Shown here: positions 6,544 through 14,303 of the stretch, piece by piece
Layout: each line of letters begins with the position of its first letter
How positions within the stretch are numbered: the first letter of the stretch is position 1
Assembly: GCA_964533935.1 (NCBI GenBank)
Contig: CAZHOG010000016.1
Location: forward strand, 1-18,338
DNA: 18,338 nucleotides
Source: RUG14121 sp964533935
GTDB taxonomy: Bacteria > Bacillota_I > Bacilli_A > RF39 > UBA660
Reading direction: 5' to 3'
Notes under the pieces: model-generated
What the model was told of the DNA's origin: nothing
Database searches by the model: none
Seen by the model: the letters and a program-made list of their open reading frames with translations, nothing else
Made by a program: the position numbers and the translations under genes

Positions 6544-8968
6544 AAATTTCACTAACATATTCTAGAAGTTTAATAAACATTCTAATAAATATTGGTTTTA
6601 ATCCTGCTGATTTTAATTTTCTAATAGCAATACGTTTCTTTTTAATATCCATTTCTTCATTAAATATAATTGAAGCTATCATTTCTTTCAAGCGAGTTTC
6701 TATTTCTAAATCACTTATAATAGAATCTATATCTTCATTAATCAAACGAACTGCATCTATTTCAATGTCTTTACCCTTACAATTAATTGTTAATTGAGAT
6801 ATTGTTTTAACATTATTAACTTCAACAATAAAATCAGTATCCTCAACATAACTTTCATATTCAACAGTTTCTTTATCAACATAAACAATAACATCTTCTG
6901 CTTCACGTGTATTTCTAAATCTTACTTTATAATTTCTTGTTGGAGGAATAATTCCTGATTTTCCTTCAACTGGTCTAATAATAACAGTATAATTATTTGC
7001 AAGATAATTGTAATCAATAGTTGTTAATATGTAATAGCCTTCTTCATATAATGAACTATAGCCATCATCTTCATATAATTTATATATATTGCTTTTTCCA
7101 GGGAAAATATGAATTTCCATAGAATCCGGAGAATTTGTTACATTAATATTTTTACCAAGTATAGACATGGGAATAATAGATCCTGCTTTTGCATATACTG
7201 GATAATCTTCATCAGTATAGAAAGTTACATATCTTTTATCTCCTGGGAATTTCTTTCCAGTTTTAAAATCATACCAAGTTCCTGCTGGTAAATAAGTTCT
7301 TTGAACAGAGCGATTCATTACAGGATCTTTTTTTGTTGTAATTGGAGCTATAAATAATTCACTACCAAAATAATATTCATTTTTATATGCTGGTTCATCA
7401 TATATTTCAGGAACCTCGTAATATAATGGTTGGATTAAAGGTAATCCATTTTTATAATAACGATATGCATTAGAATATAAATATGGAATCAATCTATGTC
7501 TTAATTGACAATAATGTCTAACTATATTTAATGTATTACTATCCCATCTCCAAGGTTCTCTTTTATAATAATGGCCATATTTAGCACTAAATCTAAAAAT
7601 TGGACTATAAGTAGCTAATTGAACATATCTAGTATATAATTCAAAGTCCTCTACTCCATCTTTATATCCACCAACATCATGACTCCACCAAGAAACACCT
7701 ATGTTACTAGCTTGTGAATTATAAAATGGAAGTAATTTTAATGTATCCCAACTGACAATAGTTTGACCTGAATAATGAACTGGATATCTATGTGCAGCTA
7801 CTAATCCACTTCTTGACATTATAAGTCCTCTTTGACTTTGATATTTTTTATAATCATTAAAATGATAGTTGTTAAGTGCTCTTAAAGAATATAAATCATC
7901 ACTACTATTATAATCTATCCAATAAAAGTCAATTCCTAAACTATTTAATGGAGCAATAATATTATCAAAATATGCTATAACAAAATCTTTATTAAATACA
8001 TTAAATGGAATTGGAGAATTATCTGTAATACCTAAAGTATTGACAATATTAGAATAATTATCTTCATAATTATTTATTCCACCAACTGGATTTACATTAA
8101 CTCCTACCATTACTCCACGATCATGCATGTATTTAGTAAATTCTTGAGGATTAGCAAATAAATCTGAATTAAATGTAAAACCAGTTTTATAATCAAGATT
8201 TTCTTTTCCTTCTATAATAGGTTTCTTATTCCATTTATCTCCAAGTAATAATACAGACATTGGAATTTGATTTTTATTAAAATTACTTAATATTTTTTTA
8301 GTATCATCAAATGAATATATTTTATCCCTATTCCACCAAATACCTAAAGCATATCTTGGGATTAATGGAGGTCTTCCAGTTAACATAAAATAATCTTTTA
8401 AGCAAAGTCCAAAATCTCTTCTATATATAAATAGATATGTATCTGTTCTATTAACTTCATTTTTATTTAAAAATCCATCATTATCAAAAAGCATCGTTTT
8501 ACTATCATCAATAGATGCAAAACCATCAGTAGAATATAATCCTCTATTCATTTTTACTTTTGTTGAATCTTCATCTAAGCCATAACTAGCACCTTTAAAA
8601 TTTCTAGCTTCAGGATGATTAAAATACCATAATTTATCAGTATTTAATAAATGCACTTTTAAATTTGCATCAGGAGCAAACTTAGGACCAACAAAAGGCT
8701 TTCCTTTTTGATATTGTAATTTAAAATATCTAGTAGTTATTTCTAAATACTTTTCATCTTCATTAACTTTAAATTCTGGTATGGGAAATTTTCTATTGAT
8801 AACATTTTCAGTAAGACCATCATAAAAAAATTGTTCTTCACTATATTCAAGTCTTATTAATCTTTCTGTTAATACTGTAATACGATAATTTGCACCAGCA
8901 AAAGTCACCTTAGGATCACTTTTTCCTAATTCCACGTCATATTTAAAATGATCATTCATCTCGGCCAT
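6542..8968 (-). CDS. Glycoside hydrolase family 31 protein (alpha-glucosidase-like), atypical acid/base site
   Basis: An 808-aa cytoplasmic protein without a signal peptide. It has a GH31 N-terminal beta-sandwich (about 15-195), a TIM barrel (about 200-540), and C-terminal beta domains followed by a helical Lys-rich tail (about 745-808). Barrel landmarks are PRYALGIWWNRD (204-215), the nucleophile strand FYWIDYN with Asp352, HRYPVHYSGQT (393-403), SWWSHDVGG (426-434) and REPWRWD (470-476). GH31 enzymes cleave alpha-glycosides with retention, using Asp as nucleophile and a second Asp as acid/base. That second Asp, normally in an SGDT or GDN context, reads SGQT here (Gln402); the codon is CAA. 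The protein may be inactive, use another residue, or have shifted specificity. ATG 8968 has GAGGGTG upstream. The gene has its own promoter and is divergent from ytqA. Fold assignment is firm; the substrate is unknown. Confidence 0.93.
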   Translation of the reverse strand: MAEMNDHFKYDVELGKSDPKVTFAGANYRITVLTERLIRLEYSEEQFFYDGLTENVINRKFPIPEFKVNEDEKYLEITTRYFKLQYQKGKPFVGPKFAPDANLKVHLLNTDKLWYFNHPEARNFKGASYGLDEDSTKVKMNRGLYSTDGFASIDDSKTMLFDNDGFLNKNEVNRTDTYLFIYRRDFGLCLKDYFMLTGRPPLIPRYALGIWWNRDKIYSFDDTKKILSNFNKNQIPMSVLLLGDKWNKKPIIEGKENLDYKTGFTFNSDLFANPQEFTKYMHDRGVMVGVNVNPVGGINNYEDNYSNIVNTLGITDNSPIPFNVFNKDFVIAYFDNIIAPLNSLGIDFYWIDYNSSDDLYSLRALNNYHFNDYKKYQSQRGLIMSRSGLVAAHRYPVHYSGQTIVSWDTLKLLPFYNSQASNIGVSWWSHDVGGYKDGVEDFELYTRYVQLATYSPIFRFSAKYGHYYKREPWRWDSNTLNIVRHYCQLRHRLIPYLYSNAYRYYKNGLPLIQPLYYEVPEIYDEPAYKNEYYFGSELFIAPITTKKDPVMNRSVQRTYLPAGTWYDFKTGKKFPGDKRYVTFYTDEDYPVYAKAGSIIPMSILGKNINVTNSPDSMEIHIFPGKSNIYKLYEDDGYSSLYEEGYYILTTIDYNYLANNYTVIIRPVEGKSGIIPPTRNYKVRFRNTREAEDVIVYVDKETVEYESYVEDTDFIVEVNNVKTISQLTINCKGKDIEIDAVRLINEDIDSIISDLEIETRLKEMIASIIFNEEMDIKKKRIAIRKLKSAGLKPIFIRMFIKLLEYVSEI

Positions 8969-8997
8969 TTTAACACCCTCTTTTATTATCTATTAAT

Positions 8998-9026
8998 ATA
9001 ATAGCACAAACAAGATTTAAGAACAA
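8998..9026 (-). promoter_or_regulatory. Promoter of the GH31 gene
   Basis: The minus strand shows TTGTTC (9021-9026), a 17-nt spacer and TATTAT (8998-9003), 29 bp upstream of the ATG. No clear catabolite-repression (cre) palindrome was seen in the intergenic region. Confidence 0.5.
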
Positions 9027-9036
9027 TAATATAAAT

Positions 9037-9065
9037 TTGTAGAAAAAAGTATTATCTGATAAAAT
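9037..9065 (+). promoter_or_regulatory. Promoter of the ytqA-like gene
   Basis: The plus strand shows TTGTAG (9037-9042), a 17-nt spacer and TAAAAT (9060-9065) with a TG one base upstream (extended -10). It lies 18 nt before the chosen ATG and is divergent from the GH31 promoter, with a 10-bp gap between the two -35 boxes. Confidence 0.5.
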
Positions 9066-9082
9066 ATATTTTGGTGATAGGT

Positions 9083-10006
9083 ATGTTTAAATATACTTTA
9101 GATAATAAAAGATATCATACATTAAATTATTTTTATAAAACAAAATTCAATTCAAAAGTTTTTAAAGTTAGCTTGAATGGAAACTTTTCATGTCCTAATT
9201 TTAAAAATGGAAATGGTTGTATTTTTTGTAGTCATGGTTCTGGAGATTTCGCTGGTGACAAAAATGATGATTTAGTAACTCAGTTTTATCAAGTAAAAGA
9301 AATGATGGAACATAAGTGGCCGAATGCTAAATACATTGGTTATTTTCAAGCCAACACAAATACGTATGCACCCGTTGAAGTTTTAAAAGAAAAATACGAA
9401 AGTATTCTTGCCCTACCCAATGTTATTGGTTTATCTATTGCTACAAGAAGTGATGCAATTAGTGATGATTGTCTGGATTATTTAGAAGAACTTAATAAAA
9501 GAACATTTTTAACAATTGAATTAGGGTTGCAATCAATGCATGATGAAACTCTTAAATTTATAAATCGTGGCCACGATTTAAAAAGCTTTGAAGACTGTGT
9601 AAAAAAACTTCAAAAAAGAAATATCAATGTTGTAGTTCATATAATTAATGGTCTGCCATATGAAACAAAAGAAATGATGTTAGAAACTGTTAAATATTTA
9701 AACAATCTTAAAATCAATGGTATCAAAATTCATATGTTACATATTTTAAAAGATACATTATTAAATGACATATATGAAAAAGAAAATTTTCATGTATTAA
9801 CTAAAGAAGAATATATTGATATTGTATGTGATCAATTAGAGTTACTCGATGAAAAAATAGTTATTCATAGAATAACTGGTGACCCAACTAAAGAAGATTT
9901 AGTTGCACCAGTTTGGTTATTAAAGAAATTCTGTGTTATTAATGATATAGATAAAGAAATGGTTAGAAGAGATTCATATCAAGGCATTAAAGCAAAAAAG
10001 AAATAG
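9083..10006 (+). CDS. ytqA: TIGR01212-family radical SAM protein (YtqA/MnmL-like)
   Basis: A 307-aa radical SAM enzyme. The 4Fe-4S Cys motif is Cys37-x8-Cys46-x2-Cys49 (CPNFKNGNGCIFC), the wide spacing typical of the YtqA/TIGR01212 group within the Elp3-like branch. Further family landmarks are GSGDFAG (52-58), the YIGYFQANTNTYAP strand, the LSIATRSDA strand and ELGLQSMHDETL. In Bacillus, YtqA has been linked to the wobble-uridine mnm5s2U pathway of tRNA with the methyltransferase YtqB (MnmM); that role is transferred by family. No ytqB-like gene follows here. ATG 9083 is chosen, with GGTGA 5 nt upstream and a family-like N-terminus. A TTG at 9071 is in frame but less likely. It ends in a stem shared with the convergent Fic gene. 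Confidence 0.93.
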   Translation: MFKYTLDNKRYHTLNYFYKTKFNSKVFKVSLNGNFSCPNFKNGNGCIFCSHGSGDFAGDKNDDLVTQFYQVKEMMEHKWPNAKYIGYFQANTNTYAPVEVLKEKYESILALPNVIGLSIATRSDAISDDCLDYLEELNKRTFLTIELGLQSMHDETLKFINRGHDLKSFEDCVKKLQKRNINVVVHIINGLPYETKEMMLETVKYLNNLKINGIKIHMLHILKDTLLNDIYEKENFHVLTKEEYIDIVCDQLELLDEKIVIHRITGDPTKEDLVAPVWLLKKFCVINDIDKEMVRRDSYQGIKAKKK

Positions 10007-10023
10007 TTATCTATTTCTTTTTT
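9994..10023. terminator. Bidirectional terminator between ytqA and the Fic gene
   Basis: A 13-bp perfect stem (9994-10006 with 10011-10023) has loop TTAT. A-runs on one side become T-runs on the other, so it works both ways. Both TAG stop codons (10004-10006 plus, 10011-10013 minus) lie in the stem. Confidence 0.88.
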
Positions 10024-11129
10024 ATTAATCTATTATAATTATCCATTAGATCTTCATTTAATTCAAATTTAAAATTTGGTTCATTATTATATAATTTAGA
10101 ATTTGTTGTTTCTTTTCTTAAAATAATGTTTTTATTAATTAGTGGTTCAATAATATTTTCATTAATATCTTTCATTTTAGTTACATCATTAAACCTTCTA
10201 TAAAAAGATGCAAAATCTTTGACCGTTTTATTTCCTTTCATTGTTAAAATATAATTAATTGCTTGGCTTTCTCGATTAGATATATTTCCAGCATTTTTTT
10301 CTATTTCTAAAATAGCATATTCTTTTTCTAATTCTGCTTTAACATTCTCTAACATATATTTTATAAATATTGTTATATTACCATATTTTTTTACTTCTAA
10401 AATAGCACGATAATAAGTATTCTTGTCAAAGTTAATTCCTCTATTAAATAATAAATATGGATATGCTTTATTATTTAATAAATACCACATGGCTAATGTT
10501 CTACTGGTTCTTCCATTAACATCAAAGTATGGATGAATATATACAAAATAATAATGCATAATTTGAGACTTAATATAATAATCTGTTTTACTATCAAAAT
10601 GATTATCTTCATTAATAAATTCAATTAGCTTTTCTATATAATATGGGATTTTAGTAAATTCCATTCCTTCATCAGGTTCTACTGCTACATTTGAAGAAGT
10701 ATAAATAAATACTTTGTCTTCACGATAATATTTACCCATATGTTCTAAATCATAATTACATAATAAATTTCTTGATAGTATTTTATATAATTCATCAAGA
10801 CTTTGAGTATTTATTTCTTTATTATTAAAAATATATTTATACCCTCTAAATAAATTAATAACTCTTTGAGATTTAACATCACTCATATTTTTTTTACGAT
10901 AATTATTTTTTAGTAAATTATCAATATAAGTTAAATCCTCATTATATCCTTCTACTAGATTATTATTTTTAATCTCAGCTCCAAAAACTATTTTCTTAGC
11001 AAAAGTAAGTGTATCGCCATTAAACAAAGATAAGATATATTCTAATTCATCTTTAATTTCATTTAAAGTTTCAAATCTTAAATATAAATGTTCCATTTTT
11101 TCTGTGTATAAATTAATATTTTCTGGCAT
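10011..11129 (-). CDS. Fic/DOC family protein, class II-like
   Basis: A 372-aa Fic-domain protein, a family that usually transfers AMP to a hydroxyl of a target protein. The core motif is HPYFDVNGRTSR (199-210), with catalytic His199, metal-binding Asp203 and Arg207/Arg210. The usual HPFxDGNGR has Gly where this has Val204. An N-terminal inhibitory-helix candidate, NNNLVEGY (55-62), supplies the inhibitory Glu60-Gly61, but the usual Ser/Thr is Asn56. The flap region YREDKVFIYTSSN (135-147) matches the family. A C-terminal region (about 283-345) resembles a winged-helix domain. ATG 11129 has AAAGGAAGTG upstream. It is a single gene with its own promoter; no antitoxin partner is adjacent, which fits self-inhibition. 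The target is unknown. Confidence 0.93.
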   Translation of the reverse strand: MPENINLYTEKMEHLYLRFETLNEIKDELEYILSLFNGDTLTFAKKIVFGAEIKNNNLVEGYNEDLTYIDNLLKNNYRKKNMSDVKSQRVINLFRGYKYIFNNKEINTQSLDELYKILSRNLLCNYDLEHMGKYYREDKVFIYTSSNVAVEPDEGMEFTKIPYYIEKLIEFINEDNHFDSKTDYYIKSQIMHYYFVYIHPYFDVNGRTSRTLAMWYLLNNKAYPYLLFNRGINFDKNTYYRAILEVKKYGNITIFIKYMLENVKAELEKEYAILEIEKNAGNISNRESQAINYILTMKGNKTVKDFASFYRRFNDVTKMKDINENIIEPLINKNIILRKETTNSKLYNNEPNFKFELNEDLMDNYNRLIKKK

Positions 11130-11152
11130 GCAATCACTTCCTTTAGTTGCTT

Positions 11153-11181
11153 ATTATAATTAAAAAAAGAGTTTTTGACAA
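11153..11181 (-). promoter_or_regulatory. Promoter of the Fic gene, -35 inside the upstream terminator hairpin
   Basis: The minus strand shows TTGTCA (11176-11181), a 17-nt spacer and TATAAT (11153-11158). The -35 falls in the loop and 5' stem of the terminator at 11158-11188, and the spacer contains its T-tract. Confidence 0.68.
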
Positions 11182-11188
11182 CTCTTTT
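11158..11188 (-). terminator. Intrinsic terminator of the YibE/F-ASCH operon
   Basis: A 9-bp stem, AAAAGAGTT/AACTCTTTT (11180-11188 with 11165-11173), and 6-nt loop are followed by a T-rich tail on the minus strand. It begins at the ASCH stop codon (11188-11190). Confidence 0.85.
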
Positions 11189-11568
11189 CATTTATCTAAA
11201 TTCCATAAACCTAATTTACCTTTTGCATCTATTGTTTTAATTAATTCAATGTTTTCTAATTTAAATGCATAGCCTTTATAATCAATATTATTATTTAAAA
11301 AATCATAAATTATATTATTTTTTAATTCTTCTCTAAATGAATTATTAATTTGAATACAATCAGTTATATTACACTTACATAATATTTTACCCTGTGGATA
11401 ATCTAAATTTAAGTGTTGATAAAGTTTCATCGCTTCTTTGTTAACACCTAATCCAGCATGGATATATATTTCTCCACGATATTTAGTTTTCCAAGTTCTA
11501 AATTCATATTGTTTATAGCCATTAGCTATTAAAGATGCATATGGTTGTTTAATAGTAATTACTTTCAT
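11188..11568 (-). CDS. ASCH domain protein
   Basis: A 126-aa single-domain ASCH protein (PUA-like beta-barrel fold). The start TIKQPYASLIANGYKQYEFRTW contains the family motif G17-x-K19-x-x-E22-x-R24, followed by T-K-Y-R-G-E-I-Y-I-H-A (28-38), a typical ASCH strand pair. The family is thought to bind RNA or nucleotides; some members (YqfB) hydrolyse N4-acetylcytidine, but a substrate cannot be assigned here. No membrane segment. Its ATG overlaps the stop of the upstream YibE/F gene by 1 nt (TAATG), so it is translated from the same mRNA, which is unexpected for a soluble nucleic-acid-type domain next to membrane proteins. Confidence 0.9.
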   Translation of the reverse strand: MKVITIKQPYASLIANGYKQYEFRTWKTKYRGEIYIHAGLGVNKEAMKLYQHLNLDYPQGKILCKCNITDCIQINNSFREELKNNIIYDFLNNNIDYKGYAFKLENIELIKTIDAKGKLGLWNLDK

Positions 11569-12365
11569 TATTCTTCATTCCTATTATTAATACTATATTC
11601 TATTTTCTTAACTATTTTATTATCTTTATTTAATAGTAAATAACATGTAATATAATTGGTAACTGGAATTATAAATAAACTACCTAAGGCATTAAACATT
11701 ATTGATAAAAATTCCCCAACAAATACTTTATTATTTAATATTAATCCTGCATCATAACTATAGTAATTAAACCATATTAATAAAGTTAATGATCCACCTA
11801 AAAATGCAAAGAACAAAGTATTTGTTACTGTACCAATAACATCTTTTCCAATAGTATTACCACTTTTAAATAATTCTTTAAATTTAAGCTGTGGATTCTT
11901 ATCATATAATTCAAATACAGCTGTTGATACTGCTGTTGATGTGTCAACAATACTTCCAATTAATCCAATGATAATGCTAGATATTGCTACATCAACTAAA
12001 TTTATATTAATAGCATAATTACACCAACCTATTTCTTCAATATATTCAACACCAAATCCTTGAATTTTAGATAATGTTGTAAATATAGCTACTCCAATCA
12101 TTAATAGAATTAAAATAATTATTGTTGATTTGAATGAAGCTATTGTTTTTTTATTATAACCATTTACAAAATATAAAATTATATATGTTAATATTACGCA
12201 TAAAACAAATGTTGTTAAGATGATTGGAAAATCAAGACCTATTAAAATAATATTAAGCATGCAAAATAATATATCAACAATTAGAACTATAAATGATTTA
12301 AGTCCTCTTTTTCCTCCAACTAAAACACATAAGATAAATAATATCAATCCAAGTACTGTAATCAT
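11568..12365 (-). CDS. YibE/F family membrane protein (shorter paralogue)
   Basis: A 265-aa polytopic membrane protein with about six to seven hydrophobic segments. YibE/F hallmarks are GGKRG (17-21), GLIGSIVDTSTAVSTAVFE (134-152) and GNTIGKDVIGTVTNTLFFAF (169-188), followed by GGSLTLLIW. The family is widespread in Firmicutes as adjacent long/short pairs; its transport or signalling role is not established. The ATG overlaps the stop of the upstream YibE/F gene (ATGA, 4 nt) and has a G-rich AAGGGGG site. It most likely forms a hetero-oligomer with the upstream protein. Confidence 0.92.
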   Translation of the reverse strand: MITVLGLILFILCVLVGGKRGLKSFIVLIVDILFCMLNIILIGLDFPIILTTFVLCVILTYIILYFVNGYNKKTIASFKSTIIILILLMIGVAIFTTLSKIQGFGVEYIEEIGWCNYAININLVDVAISSIIIGLIGSIVDTSTAVSTAVFELYDKNPQLKFKELFKSGNTIGKDVIGTVTNTLFFAFLGGSLTLLIWFNYYSYDAGLILNNKVFVGEFLSIMFNALGSLFIIPVTNYITCYLLLNKDNKIVKKIEYSINNRNEE

Positions 12366-13462
12366 TTTTTAGCCCCCTTTAATAATTTTATAGATATAAA
12401 ACTAGTTATTGGTATAGCTAGTACAATTCCAATTCCAGCGACTAAGCTCCTGACAATATCTATTGATAAATAATTTTTCATAATCATTGAAGCCGTAAAA
12501 CCATTTCGATAATATAAAACAAATTTAGGTATTGAGGCACATATATATGTAAATAATAAAACATTTAACATTGTCCCCATTGTATCTTTACCAATTTCTC
12601 TACATGATAAAAATAATGTTTTATTTGATATTTTATTATTCTTTTCAATTAGTTCATTAACTGTTGATGAAATGGTAATAGCGATATCCATTATAGCACC
12701 AAGGCCACCTAATAATAATTCTGAAATAAATACTTGTTTATATGGTGTTAATAAAAAATCTATTTGTTCAATTCTAACTCCTTTTTCTTTAGTTAAATAC
12801 ATTACTAAAACACCAATGGCAATAGTAATTATAGTAGTTATTAATGTTGATAATATAGTTACAAATGATTTTTTGTTAACACCTACAGATAAGAGTAAAG
12901 ATATAATACTAAATAATACAGTACATATAGAAGTTAATAATAATAAATTAACTCCTCTAGTTGTAAATAAATGTAATGCCATACAATAAACTATAATATT
13001 AATTACTAATGCAAATAAAGAAAATAATCCTTGCATCTTACCAATAAAATATAATGCTAAAGCAAATATTACAATAATAGCAACTAAATACGTATCTCTT
13101 TTATAATTTGTTATATTAACAGTCTTATTTTTAGAACTAGTTATTTCAACAAATACTTTATCCTTTTCATGATAATGTTCATCATATACATTTGAAGTAC
13201 TTCTTTCATTTATTGCACTTACTACTAATCCTTTATTTTTACCATTTAGAATAACTCCAGTTATATTTTGTTCATAATAACTTTCAGTTATATATCCAAC
13301 ACCTTGGTTTTCCATTGTCTTTTTTTCTTCTATTTTAGTAATCTTCATAATATTACTTTTATATAGAAAAGAATCATAATTAGCAAACAATATTATTAAA
13401 ATACCAAATAAAATTATTATTGAATTAATAATTAGATTTTTTATATTAAAATTAAATTTCAT
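12362..13462 (-). CDS. YibE/F family membrane protein (longer paralogue)
   Basis: A 366-aa membrane protein. An N-terminal helix (about 11-28) is followed by an extracytoplasmic domain (about 32-122, beta-rich), then about seven helices. Hallmarks are LGGLGAIMDIAITISS (251-266) and EIGKDTMGTMLNVLLFTY (289-306), the same two cores as in the next gene, so the pair arose by duplication within the family. The extracytoplasmic domain is typical for the longer member. ATG 13462 has AGAAGTGA upstream. It is the first gene of the YibE/F-YibE/F-ASCH operon. Function is unknown. Confidence 0.93.
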   Translation of the reverse strand: MKFNFNIKNLIINSIIILFGILIILFANYDSFLYKSNIMKITKIEEKKTMENQGVGYITESYYEQNITGVILNGKNKGLVVSAINERSTSNVYDEHYHEKDKVFVEITSSKNKTVNITNYKRDTYLVAIIVIFALALYFIGKMQGLFSLFALVINIIVYCMALHLFTTRGVNLLLLTSICTVLFSIISLLLSVGVNKKSFVTILSTLITTIITIAIGVLVMYLTKEKGVRIEQIDFLLTPYKQVFISELLLGGLGAIMDIAITISSTVNELIEKNNKISNKTLFLSCREIGKDTMGTMLNVLLFTYICASIPKFVLYYRNGFTASMIMKNYLSIDIVRSLVAGIGIVLAIPITSFISIKLLKGAKK

Positions 13463-13486
13463 TTAATCACTTCTTTTACGAGACTA

Positions 13487-13495
13487 ATTATATCA
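13487..13495 (-). promoter_or_regulatory. Extended -10 promoter of the YibE/F operon
   Basis: The minus strand reads TGA-TATAAT (13487-13495), a perfect extended -10. The -35 position (13510-13515, ATATTT) is poor and falls in the hairpin of the upstream terminator. RNA would start about 18 nt upstream of the ATG. Confidence 0.55.
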
Positions 13496-13522
13496 TAAAA
13501 AAATATATGAAATATCATATAT
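13496..13522 (-). terminator. Intrinsic terminator of the Zn-PLC-like gene
   Basis: An 8-bp perfect stem, ATATATGA/TCATATAT (13515-13522 with 13503-13510), and 4-nt loop are followed by seven T on the minus strand. The T-tract runs straight into the next promoter. Confidence 0.8.
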
Positions 13523-14292
13523 TAAATAAAATTCTTTAAAATATAATTATATTTATTTATAAATGTCTCAACTACTTCATTAATAAATAAATCAATATCC
13601 AATTCATTAAAAACTAATAACTTACTATCTTCAATTGAAGATACTTCATCTAACAAAATTTTTAATTTTTCAAAAACTTTAATATCATTAGATGGATTTA
13701 CTTCCTTAATATTAGTTTCAATTATATTATTTTTTAAATAATCCAACATATCATCACATAAAAATGGTATAGGATATTTTTTTATTAAATAACAATTTAA
13801 TCTTGAATATTCTTGATATAAACCATTGTTTTCTTGTTTACTCCAAAACTGTTGCTTTGAGATAGTTTGATTTACTTTATTGATATGAACATATAATGAA
13901 TCTTTTTTATTATTTGTTGGATTATTATCTTTGTCTAAAAAAGTAATCTGTTTAGGCAAAAAATTCTTAAAATAATAGTAATCAGTATATAAATGAAAAA
14001 AATAAGCTAACGATACAATATTTGACTTACATTCTTCTTCATATTTTTGCAAAAATAAATCTATATTTGGATATTCTAAAATTTCTTCTAAATTAGTTCT
14101 AAAATGAGTAATTTCTTTTTCGCTTTGAACACAATGTCTTTTTTCCATTTCAGATAAATTAGAATCTATTACTATATTTTTAGAATCTGGTAATAAGTTA
14201 CCTGCAAAAAATTGTTTATGGTATTTTTCATTTAATGATATTTTTTTTATTAATGAATTACCTGCTATATTATGTACTACAAATGATGGCAC
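13522..14292 (-). CDS. Zinc-dependent phospholipase C-like hydrolase
   Basis: A 256-aa soluble protein starting MPSFVVHNIAG, then FFAGNLLPDS, ITHFR and LAYFFHLYTDYYYF. The order of His7, Asp36, His63, His100 and Asp104 matches the metal ligands of the Zn-dependent PLC/S1-P1 nuclease-like fold found in Firmicute proteins often named only 'hydrolase'. There is no signal peptide, unlike secreted PLCs, so a cytoplasmic substrate is more likely. The start is GTG 14292, with AGGGAG about 7 nt upstream; no ATG is suitable. It sits 11 nt behind the transglutaminase-like gene and is surely on its mRNA. The fold call is by motif; the reaction is not known. Confidence 0.75.
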   Translation of the reverse strand: MPSFVVHNIAGNSLIKKISLNEKYHKQFFAGNLLPDSKNIVIDSNLSEMEKRHCVQSEKEITHFRTNLEEILEYPNIDLFLQKYEEECKSNIVSLAYFFHLYTDYYYFKNFLPKQITFLDKDNNPTNNKKDSLYVHINKVNQTISKQQFWSKQENNGLYQEYSRLNCYLIKKYPIPFLCDDMLDYLKNNIIETNIKEVNPSNDIKVFEKLKILLDEVSSIEDSKLLVFNELDIDLFINEVVETFINKYNYILKNFI

Positions 14293-14303
14293 TTCTTCAC
14301 TCC

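Noticed and set aside
7109..7291. Plus-strand 60-aa frame in the GH31 gene
   Set aside because: It is a short shadow frame with no start signals.
12672..12989. Plus-strand 105-aa frame inside the longer YibE/F gene
   Set aside because: It is antisense to conserved YibE/F helices and is a shadow.
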